From a bacterium (GTDB lineage Bacteria; Patescibacteriota; Doudnabacteria; UBA920): DNA of 41,050 bases. The DNA is taken from positions 1-41,050 of the forward strand of contig JAJYWK010000008.1 of the NCBI GenBank assembly GCA_021791515.1, read 5' to 3'. The notes beneath the pieces are model-generated. The model was not told where the DNA came from and did no database searches. It saw nothing but the letters and a program-made list of their open reading frames with translations. Shown here piece by piece: positions 28,430-36,681 of this stretch; positions within the stretch are counted from its first letter, which is position 1, and the number at the start of each line of letters is the position of its first letter. The position numbers and the translations under genes are program-made.

Positions 28430-31400
28430 ATGGGCAATTTTTGGAAAAAAATTACAGCGCCTTTCAAAAAGGCAGGCAATGCGGTTAAAAAAACCGTTGG
28501 CGACTTTTTTGCGCCTGTCGCCGGCCAAGTCCGCGTGCGAGACTTCGCCCGCGAAGTGCCGGGAGCGGCAGAAACTGTCGGCAAGAAAGTTTTAGAATTC
28601 GGCAAGGACATTCTCCGTGCGGGTCCTCGCGCTGCGGCATCGGCAACGCTTTCGGTACAAGGCCGTAAGGAAGCCGTGCCGGAAACTCCTATGGAAAAAT
28701 TCCTTTGGGGAGATAAACCAATCAAGGACATACGCGGCACAGGCGAGGAAACTATAAAAGATTTTGGGGGCGGACAGCAGGCTCAAAAAAAGTATGGCCT
28801 GCCATTGGGGGTTGCTTTGACGGCGCTCGATATTATTCCGGTAGTGCCGGAAGAAAAAGCCGGTAAGCAGGTGGTGGAAGAACTTGCTAAAAAATACGGA
28901 GACGACATTGCGCTGGCGATTGTAAAAAAAGGTGGGAAGAAACTGGCAGAACAGGCCTTAAAGGAAGGCGGTGAAAAGTTGGTAGAAAACGCCGGCATAA
29001 AACTTTTGAAATCCGAGCCTGTTATGGAAACTGCAGCCAAGGATATAAAAGATTTAGCGCCTGCCATTGCGGAAGAGGCAGGCAAAATGCAAATCACAGG
29101 TTTGGACCAAGCTGCGGAACAACTCGATAAAACCGGCTCGGCCATTATTGCTGAAGATAAATCCAAACGACTGCGGCTCGTGGTAAAAGATGAGGGTGAT
29201 TTTATCAAGGTCGGGATGGACTCGGGAACAGGTAAGCTGTTACCGACCGATGTTAAACTTCCCGAAAAAAACTTTAAGACAAAACAAGAAGCTTTCGATT
29301 TTATTAAATCGCTGGCCAACCCTGCACAGGATAAAGAGGCGGCTGATACTTTATACCACGGCACTTCAGCTCCGGACTTTAATAAATTCGGTACTAACCT
29401 GGTATACCTTGCCCAGAATGCGGACGAAGCCAAGGCGTTTGCCGAAAATCCGATAATGGGTGGCGGACGCGGATCAGGCATTGCAAGAATTTTGGATGTT
29501 AAAGCTCCGAAAGGAAAAATTAAGGACATCGATGAAGCAGTACAGGCAGCAATAAATGACGGAGAGGATCTTGATGCAGTGATTGCAAAGCAGGCGGCTG
29601 ACGCAAAAAAAGCCGGATATAATTATCTTTCGTTTAACCACCCCAGTGCCGTCGGCGACGGAGATTTTAAAGCAATCGTTTCCATTAATCCCGGCGAACT
29701 TTCAATAGCAAGAGTCGAAAAACTTCCCCCAAACCTCACAACTAAAGCGGAGGAAGCCCTAAATGCCGTTAATGAAAACCGCAATCTGGCGGCAGAGGCG
29801 GGAGATGAAACTGCTCCGGAAGCATTGAGGGCCGACCAAATGAAACCCTCTCCTCCAGGGCAGCCCCTTGCCCCTGCCGAAACCCCGCTGGCCAGCGCGC
29901 CGGCATCCACTCCGGCAAGCGCGCTTGATGCCATAGATAATATGGTCGGTAAAACCAGCACAACGCAAAGTATTAAAGACTGGTTTAAGGGACTGCCACA
30001 GAAATTTACCCAGGCATTCTCCGACCGTTTTGCCGGGATGAAAACTTTCGAGGATAACCTGAGCAAAATGGCGGGCAAGGCCATAGACATTGAATCCAGC
30101 CCGTACGTGGGAGCCAGAATGTATGCGGGCAGGACGGGAATTATAGAGTCAGGCCTTGAGGACTTGCAAAAAATACTCAGCCCGATCAGATCCGAAAGGC
30201 CGGATTTTACCAGATTTATCCTTGCCAAACGTGCGGCGGAACGCGCTGAGCGCGGCTTCAGCAATCCGGCCAGCGTAACCGGACAGGATGCGTTAAAGGC
30301 CCTGGAAGAATTGAAAAATAAGGTCGGCGAAAAAACTTATCAGCTGTTTGAAAAAGCCGAAAGCTCCATGCAGGACTGGGCTGACAGAACCATCCTGAAG
30401 CCGGCCGCGGACGCTGGCATCATTGCCAAAAACACTTACGACTCCATTTTAAACAAGAATAAACACTGGGTTCCGTTCCAGGTGCTGGATTATCTGCCTG
30501 ACCAAAAGCAGGCCGACATGATGAAAACCGGCAATGAAATATTTTCTGTCAGCAAACAGGGAATCATCAAAGGGCTGGAGAGCACCGAAAAAACCATCCG
30601 TGATCCGTTTGAAGCCCTTATAGACAAAGTCAGCAGCGCGGTCAGCCTGATTAAGCGGAACGAGGTGGCGGACAAATTGATAAAACTGCGTGACGCACTG
30701 CCGGAAGGCAAAGACCTTATCCAGCCGCTTGAAAAAACAGCGACCGCTCCCAAAGGCTGGGGTTCCATAAGCGTATTTATAGACGGCAAAAACACCAAAT
30801 GGGCGGTGCCGGAAGAACTGTCTATGGCCATGCACCAGATGAACAACGCCGATGCCGGTATACTGGGGAATTTTCTCAGGTTCACTTCATCCGCTTTCAG
30901 AAAAGGGGCAACCAACCTTTACATTCCATTTTCGCTTTCCAACGCTTTCCGCGACGCGCAGATGGCGGTCATGACTTCCAAGTATGGCTTTAACGCGGCT
31001 AACTGGGTAAAAGGATTTTACGAAGGACTAAAAGGATCGTTTGGCTGGAATTCCAAACTGCTGGATGAATTCAACAAGAGCGGCGGCGGATTCGGCGGCT
31101 TCCTGCAAAGCGCCCGCGACATTGGCGGGATAAAAAATAAATTGTTTGAGCCAAGCTGGTGGAGAAAGACGAAAGCGGTGATTAATCCATTTAATCTCGT
31201 AAGCAATTTTGCCGAAGCCACGGAACTCGCACCGAGGCTTGGCGTGTTTAACAAAGCCTTAAAAAAAGGTGCGTCTACTCTGGAGGCCGCGTACGAGGCC
31301 AGAAATTCTACCATAGATTTTGCCAAAGCCGGACAGGAAATGAGGATCATTAACATGTGGATTCCGTTCGTCAACGCGCGCTGGCAGGCTTTGTTGAATA

Positions 31401-32443
31401 CGGCCCGGGTATTTAAAGACCGGCCAATCCGTTCGGCCGCCAAGGCGAGCGCCCTTATAGTCATCCCCGGAGTAACCACGTATCTTTGGAACACTATTAA
31501 TTATCCCGACCTTTACGATGACATCCCCCAATGGATCAAGGATACCTATTTCCCGATTATTGTTGGCGAAGAAAAAGACAGCAACGGCAACAGAACCCCC
31601 AAAACAGTCATGATCCCCAAAGGCGACGTAGGCCAGATCTTTTACAACCCTCTTGAATATACGATGGAATACATCCGGCGCGGAGAGCCTTCAAACTTTA
31701 CCAGGCTTGCATTGGAATGGATGAGCCAGCTGGCTCCAATGCCATTTACGAGGGACGGCAAAATATCTACCACGCAAATACTTTCCAGCACGCTGCCTCC
31801 CCTGATTAAGACCCCCATAGAGATTGCCACAAATAAATCGTTCTTTACGGACAGTCCGATTGTACCCGGCAGTCTGGAAAACGTTAATCCTACGGAACAA
31901 TACAATGAGAAAACTCCCGGCATTGCTGTAACTGCCGGACGCGCGCTCGGCCTGTCGCCGATGAAACTGGCTTACGGAGTTGAAGGCCTATTGGGAGGAT
32001 TCGGGCGGGAAATTGTTGACCCTACAAAGATTTTGGAATCTTCAATGAATAGGTTCTACCGCTCAACCGGTGGCGCAAAGACTGAAGAAGCCTGGAATAT
32101 AAGGGACGAGGCCGTAACCGGCTACAACACCGCCCGGCAACAGGCCAAAAGAGCCATCCAGGCCAATGACGTAAACGCGGCTTTAAAAATTATTGACAGC
32201 TGGAACGTGGCGGTCGAAAAAATGCTTCCGGATGTCCTGCCGTACCTGGCGCAGGACGATCCAGAAGAGGCAAATAAAATTCGCAATTCGGTTACGTTCA
32301 GCCCCCAGGATATCTCCAAACTCCAAAAGTCCGTCTATAACGACGCAATGGGAAAATCACAGCGGCTTGGCACGAAACCCCAGCTAAACACAACCGATGA
32401 AAGCTCCAGTTTAAAAAAGATGCGGGAATCACTTAAGCGGTAA
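28430..32443 (+). CDS. polyvalent/ejection protein with ART-like and LPD38-like regions
   Basis: 1337 aa. TLYHGTSAPDFNKF...VYLAQNADEAKAFA...YNYLSFNHPSAVGDGDFKAIVSINPGEL (ART-like). FSLSNAFRDAQMAVMTSKYG...RIINMWIPFVNARWQALLNTARVFKDRP (LPD38-like). Confidence 0.75.
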   Translation: MGNFWKKITAPFKKAGNAVKKTVGDFFAPVAGQVRVRDFAREVPGAAETVGKKVLEFGKDILRAGPRAAASATLSVQGRKEAVPETPMEKFLWGDKPIKDIRGTGEETIKDFGGGQQAQKKYGLPLGVALTALDIIPVVPEEKAGKQVVEELAKKYGDDIALAIVKKGGKKLAEQALKEGGEKLVENAGIKLLKSEPVMETAAKDIKDLAPAIAEEAGKMQITGLDQAAEQLDKTGSAIIAEDKSKRLRLVVKDEGDFIKVGMDSGTGKLLPTDVKLPEKNFKTKQEAFDFIKSLANPAQDKEAADTLYHGTSAPDFNKFGTNLVYLAQNADEAKAFAENPIMGGGRGSGIARILDVKAPKGKIKDIDEAVQAAINDGEDLDAVIAKQAADAKKAGYNYLSFNHPSAVGDGDFKAIVSINPGELSIARVEKLPPNLTTKAEEALNAVNENRNLAAEAGDETAPEALRADQMKPSPPGQPLAPAETPLASAPASTPASALDAIDNMVGKTSTTQSIKDWFKGLPQKFTQAFSDRFAGMKTFEDNLSKMAGKAIDIESSPYVGARMYAGRTGIIESGLEDLQKILSPIRSERPDFTRFILAKRAAERAERGFSNPASVTGQDALKALEELKNKVGEKTYQLFEKAESSMQDWADRTILKPAADAGIIAKNTYDSILNKNKHWVPFQVLDYLPDQKQADMMKTGNEIFSVSKQGIIKGLESTEKTIRDPFEALIDKVSSAVSLIKRNEVADKLIKLRDALPEGKDLIQPLEKTATAPKGWGSISVFIDGKNTKWAVPEELSMAMHQMNNADAGILGNFLRFTSSAFRKGATNLYIPFSLSNAFRDAQMAVMTSKYGFNAANWVKGFYEGLKGSFGWNSKLLDEFNKSGGGFGGFLQSARDIGGIKNKLFEPSWWRKTKAVINPFNLVSNFAEATELAPRLGVFNKALKKGASTLEAAYEARNSTIDFAKAGQEMRIINMWIPFVNARWQALLNTARVFKDRPIRSAAKASALIVIPGVTTYLWNTINYPDLYDDIPQWIKDTYFPIIVGEEKDSNGNRTPKTVMIPKGDVGQIFYNPLEYTMEYIRRGEPSNFTRLALEWMSQLAPMPFTRDGKISTTQILSSTLPPLIKTPIEIATNKSFFTDSPIVPGSLENVNPTEQYNEKTPGIAVTAGRALGLSPMKLAYGVEGLLGGFGREIVDPTKILESSMNRFYRSTGGAKTEEAWNIRDEAVTGYNTARQQAKRAIQANDVNAALKIIDSWNVAVEKMLPDVLPYLAQDDPEEANKIRNSVTFSPQDISKLQKSVYNDAMGKSQRLGTKPQLNTTDESSSLKKMRESLKR

Positions 32444-32494
32444 AGGCCTGCGCCCTGACCGGAGGCTGTAAGAATCCAGGGAGTCATTAACGTA

Positions 32495-32677
32495 ATGCCG
32501 AAAATTCCAAAGTATGAACAGGGTGGCAAACAGATTTATCAGCAGGCAAAAAAATGCCGTAATTATAAGGATTTTGAGAAATTTATTCATAGCGTTCGTA
32601 TGTTAACTTCAATTAAAATTAGTTGCAACTCCGACTTGTCCACTGACGCATTAGTAATCCATGTCAACGGATTTTAA
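32495..32677 (+). CDS. small hypothetical protein
   Basis: ORF 60 aa only. Confidence 0.35.
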   Translation: MPKIPKYEQGGKQIYQQAKKCRNYKDFEKFIHSVRMLTSIKISCNSDLSTDALVIHVNGF

Positions 32678-33968
32678 AAACAAAATACTTTTGGGTGATG
32701 CCAGAGATTTGTTAAAACAACTGCCGGACGAAAGCATAGACTGCTGCATTACTTCGCCACCTTACTGGGGACTTCGCGATTACGGAACCAAGCCGCTGGT
32801 ATGGGACGGCGATCCGTCCTGCCCGCATGAATGGCAAACCGGAAAACAAAAATGGCATTCAGACCGCGGGTCAAACAAAAGAAAAGAAATATTCGACAGA
32901 AGCTTCCAGACAAAAGGTACCTTATCTGACCGCTGTAAAAAATGCGGCGCCTGGCGCGGATCGCTTGGGCAGGAACCCAATATGGATCTGTTTATAAAGC
33001 ACCTGTGCGGCATTTTTGATGAAATAAAAAGGGTTTTAAAAAAGACGGGAACCTGTTGGGTCAATCTTGGCGACACTTACCAGGGCAGTCCGGTCAGCGG
33101 TAAAGAAGGCGGATTCTCCGGCCGGGCGGCAAGAAATAATCCCGATTATGCCAAAGCCATAATCGTAAAGAACAGGCCAAAAAGCGGACTGCCGGACAAG
33201 TGTCTGTGCCAGATCCCCTCAAAGTTCGCCCTTGAAATGGTCGCACGCGGCTGGATACTCCGGAACGAAATAATCTGGCGCAAGCCCAATGCCATGCCGT
33301 CCAGCGCCAGGGACAGGTTTACGGTGGACTTTGAAAAAATGTTCTTTTTCGTAAAATCCGGCCGGTATTATTTTGAACAACAGCTGGAAGATGCGAACAC
33401 CGGTGAAAATATTTACCGCCAGAAGCTTCGTTCCGGCAAAACCTACAACATAAAATATCCGGGCTACCAAAATAATTTTCCGATTCCGCGGCCAGACGGC
33501 AAAAGGAATATGCGATCAGTCTGGTCCATAACTACCAAGCCCTGCAAGGAAGCCCACTTCGCCGTGTTTCCCGAGAACTTGGCCAAGATACCCATACAGT
33601 CCGGGTGTCCGGAATTCATTTGCCGGTCTTGTGGCAGACCAAGAACTAAATTGTTTAAAAAAATAGAAATCGGTAAAGAATATAGTTGCACAAAATACAA
33701 CACTAAAAAATCAACGGCCGGCAGTCTCGCACAAAAACGCCAGGCATACCGGAAAATGGGTTTTGAAAATCCGCCTGCGCCGGAGTTTGTTGGCTACAGC
33801 GACTGCGGGTGCGGCGCGGAATTCAATCGCGGCATAGTTCTGGACCCGTTCATGGGAGCCGGTACGACCGCACTGGTCGCCAAAAAACTCGGCCGCGATT
33901 ACCTCGGAATGGAATTGAACCCGGCTTACGTTAAAATCGCCGAAAAGAGAATAAAAACTCATCATTAA
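32661..33968 (+). CDS. DNA methyltransferase (N4-cytosine or N6-adenine)
   Basis: CITSPPYWGLRDYG; DPFMGAGTTALVAKKLGRDYLGMELNPAYVKIAEKRI. Confidence 0.9.
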   Translation: MSTDFKNKILLGDARDLLKQLPDESIDCCITSPPYWGLRDYGTKPLVWDGDPSCPHEWQTGKQKWHSDRGSNKRKEIFDRSFQTKGTLSDRCKKCGAWRGSLGQEPNMDLFIKHLCGIFDEIKRVLKKTGTCWVNLGDTYQGSPVSGKEGGFSGRAARNNPDYAKAIIVKNRPKSGLPDKCLCQIPSKFALEMVARGWILRNEIIWRKPNAMPSSARDRFTVDFEKMFFFVKSGRYYFEQQLEDANTGENIYRQKLRSGKTYNIKYPGYQNNFPIPRPDGKRNMRSVWSITTKPCKEAHFAVFPENLAKIPIQSGCPEFICRSCGRPRTKLFKKIEIGKEYSCTKYNTKKSTAGSLAQKRQAYRKMGFENPPAPEFVGYSDCGCGAEFNRGIVLDPFMGAGTTALVAKKLGRDYLGMELNPAYVKIAEKRIKTHH

Positions 33969-33978
33969 TCATATCGGC

Positions 33979-34206
33979 ATGGACAACAAGGAATACCAAA
34001 ATTGCATGCAGGACAAAAGACTGGACGGACTGGAACAATCCGTCAATGAGATAAAAAATAACCACCTGCCGCACCTGCTGCAAAAACTTACCAAAACCAG
34101 CACTGACGTTGACTGGCTAAAACGGTTTTTCTGGATCGTGGCTACGGCTAGCATTGGCGGGCTGATTACGGCATTACTTAATCTATTAATATCAATTAAC
34201 AAATAA
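33979..34206 (+). CDS. small coiled-coil plus C-terminal TM protein, possible lysis accessory (XhlA-like)
   Basis: Charged N-terminus then FFWIVATASIGGLITALLNLLI; directly before the endolysin. Confidence 0.6.
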   Translation: MDNKEYQNCMQDKRLDGLEQSVNEIKNNHLPHLLQKLTKTSTDVDWLKRFFWIVATASIGGLITALLNLLISINK

Positions 34207-34209
34207 ACT

Positions 34210-34788
34210 ATGCCAAACTCTATTTGGAAAGGCTCGCCGAACTTCTGGGCCGGACGGGAGGGTCACAAACCGCAGGGAATCGTTATCCATATTATGGCCG
34301 GAACGCTGATCGGCACTGACAGCTGGTTTAACAACCCTAAATCACAAGTAAGCGCTCACTATGGTATTGGGAAAAACGGCGAAATTCACCAGTACGTAAA
34401 AGAAGAAGATTCGGCCTGGCAGGCAGGGACTGTTTCAAACCCCAGTACTCTGCTGGTTAAACCCGGCATTAATCCCAATCTGTATACCATTGGCATTGAA
34501 CACGAAGGGTCGGAAAGTGATGTCTGGACCGAAGAAATGAAAAACGCAAGCGCAGCCTTGATCAAAGACATTTGCATGCGTTGGAGTATTCCGATTGATC
34601 GCAACCACATAATCGGCCACTACCAGATCACCAGCAAAAAACCCAACTGTCCGGCAATAAACAAAAGCATCATAGACGAACTGGTAGCCAGGGCGGCTTT
34701 GCAGCAGGCACCCTCTCCTTCGCTGGTCGAGGAAGGAATAAAGAAAATTGAGGAAGGGCTTGCAATAATTAAGAACAACATTAAATAA
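34210..34788 (+). CDS. endolysin: N-acetylmuramoyl-L-alanine amidase
   Basis: GIVIHIMAGTLIGTDSWFNNPKSQVSAHYGIGKNGEIHQYVKEEDSAWQAG...IIGHYQITSKKPNCP. Confidence 0.88.
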   Translation: MPNSIWKGSPNFWAGREGHKPQGIVIHIMAGTLIGTDSWFNNPKSQVSAHYGIGKNGEIHQYVKEEDSAWQAGTVSNPSTLLVKPGINPNLYTIGIEHEGSESDVWTEEMKNASAALIKDICMRWSIPIDRNHIIGHYQITSKKPNCPAINKSIIDELVARAALQQAPSPSLVEEGIKKIEEGLAIIKNNIK

Positions 34789-34789
34789 T

Positions 34790-34966
34790 ATGACCATATT
34801 CAAATCAGCCAGCAAAATAGTGTTCATCTTGATGGCCTTGGCTACCGTAGGCGCGCTATTTGTCGGTAAAATTACCGGCGAACAATTCCTTGTCCTGACC
34901 GGCATGGCGTTCTCGTTCTACTTTTCCAGCAAAGGCGATGCCACTCAACCATACGCAGGAAAATAA
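34790..34966 (+). CDS. holin-like small membrane protein (58 aa; below the ORF-track cutoff)
   Basis: ATG 34790 to TAA 34964-34966, MTIFKSASKIVFILMALATVGALFVGKITGEQFLVLTGMAFSFYFSSKGDATQPYAGK; two hydrophobic segments. Confidence 0.65.
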   Translation: MTIFKSASKIVFILMALATVGALFVGKITGEQFLVLTGMAFSFYFSSKGDATQPYAGK

Positions 34967-35033
34967 TAAACGCGCTGGTATACATGAGGAAAAAGTGTTA
35001 AAATAAAGGCAAATTAGAGTCATCCATAATACC

Positions 35034-36674
35034 ATGACTGACGTATTAACAGTCGCCCAACGATCATATAATATGTCTAAAATCCGGTCTACCGAAACCG
35101 GGCCGGAAATTCTGCTTCGGAACCTGCTTATTTCAAGAGGTCTGTCCGATTTTGAAACTCAACCGAAAACGATTTTTGGTAAACCGGATTTTTATTTCTA
35201 TAACCGGAAATCAGCTATTTTTGTTGACGGCTGTTTTTGGCACGGTTGCAAAACCTGCTTTCATGCACCGCAGACAAATAAAAAATTTTGGAGTTCAAAA
35301 ATAAAATCAAACATTATACGGGATAATAATGTTAATAAAACTTTGGCAAATGGCGGAATAGAAGTCATCAGGGTTAAGGAGCATGAACTGAAACAGAATC
35401 CGGATGATGTCGTAAAAAAAATTGAAGGCAAATTACCACCCGATAATCGTCCAAAAGTATTGGATCTGTTCGCCGGAGCGGGAGGACTTTCAGAGGGCTT
35501 TATTCAGGCTGGTTGCGAAATCGTCAGTCACATAGAAGCCGACAAAAAAGCCTGTAGCACTCTTGTAACGCGCATGGTATACCATGCGCTTAAAAAGAAA
35601 AATCGGCTTGACGATTATAAAAATTACGTTCTTGGCAAAACCACACGCGATGCGATTATTAAAAAGCACGGGCTTCAAAACGCGGAGAGTTCTGTAATAT
35701 ACGAAAAGATTGGCGAAAATAACTATCAGGATCTGATTACAAAGGTAAAAGAACGCCTGAACGGGGCAAGGCTCGACATTATCGTCGGCGGCCCTCCCTG
35801 CCAGGCCTACTCTCATATAGGCCGGGCCCGTGACGATCAGAACATGCGCCGGGATGAGCGTAACTTTCTTTACCGGTATTATGTTGAATTCCTTAAAGCC
35901 CTGCAACCAAAAGTATTTGTTTTTGAAAATGTACCCGGTCTTGAAGATGCTGGTAAAGGTAAGTACCTGCGGGATATGCGTGGCCTTATGAAGAAAGCGG
36001 GCTACACTACTGACTATAAAATTTTGAATGCCGTTAACTATGGCGTTCCCCAGAACAGAAAAAGAATTATTCTGGTAGGATGGAATAAAGATTCCGGCCT
36101 CAGTGGCTATCCTGATTTCCCGGAAGTCAAACGCGAATATCTTGTTAAAGATTTTTTTACCGGATTGCCAAATATTAAAGCGGGTAAGGACAGGCCAGCC
36201 GGAGTATTTTCCGTGCAAAATGACCTTTTGGAAAAACTTGGTATTACTAATCCGCAGGTTGGTATCCTTATGGATCATGTTTCCCGGCCTCATATAAAAA
36301 GAGATTTGGCAATTTACAGACGTGCCGTGTTGTTAAAGCAGCAAGGAAAAAATTTGAAATACAATAACCTTCCAAAATATTTAAAAACACACACCAATGA
36401 GGAAGGGTTTTTGGACAGATTTAAAGTGGTTGATGCCGATGCCCGGGGTTCTCATACTGTTGTTGCACACATAGCAAAAGACGGTCATTATTATATTCAT
36501 CCGGACATCAGGCAAAACCGGTCTTTGACTGTCAGGGAGGCTGCTAGGCTGCAAACATTCCCCGATGACTATAAATTTGAAGGGGAAATAGGCCCCCGGT
36601 TTAAACAGATCGGCAACGCCGTGCCGCCATTATTCGCAAAAATAATTGCTTCAACAATACTCCAGTATTTTTAA
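35034..36674 (+). CDS. Vsr endonuclease - C5 cytosine methyltransferase fusion
   Basis: N-terminal Vsr: MSKIRSTETGPEILLR, GKPDFYF, VDGCFWHGC. C-terminal Dcm: DLFAGAGGLSEGF, GGPPCQAYSHIGR, FENVPGL, PQNRKRIILVG, IGNAVPPLFA. Confidence 0.93.
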   Translation: MTDVLTVAQRSYNMSKIRSTETGPEILLRNLLISRGLSDFETQPKTIFGKPDFYFYNRKSAIFVDGCFWHGCKTCFHAPQTNKKFWSSKIKSNIIRDNNVNKTLANGGIEVIRVKEHELKQNPDDVVKKIEGKLPPDNRPKVLDLFAGAGGLSEGFIQAGCEIVSHIEADKKACSTLVTRMVYHALKKKNRLDDYKNYVLGKTTRDAIIKKHGLQNAESSVIYEKIGENNYQDLITKVKERLNGARLDIIVGGPPCQAYSHIGRARDDQNMRRDERNFLYRYYVEFLKALQPKVFVFENVPGLEDAGKGKYLRDMRGLMKKAGYTTDYKILNAVNYGVPQNRKRIILVGWNKDSGLSGYPDFPEVKREYLVKDFFTGLPNIKAGKDRPAGVFSVQNDLLEKLGITNPQVGILMDHVSRPHIKRDLAIYRRAVLLKQQGKNLKYNNLPKYLKTHTNEEGFLDRFKVVDADARGSHTVVAHIAKDGHYYIHPDIRQNRSLTVREAARLQTFPDDYKFEGEIGPRFKQIGNAVPPLFAKIIASTILQYF

Positions 36675-36681
36675 TAACCAT

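Noticed and set aside
28783-29529. 248-aa minus-strand ORF over the polyvalent gene
   Set aside because: Shadow of an alanine/lysine-rich coding frame; no domain.
35490-36293. 267-aa minus-strand ORF over Vsr-Dcm
   Set aside because: Antisense shadow of clear MTase motifs.
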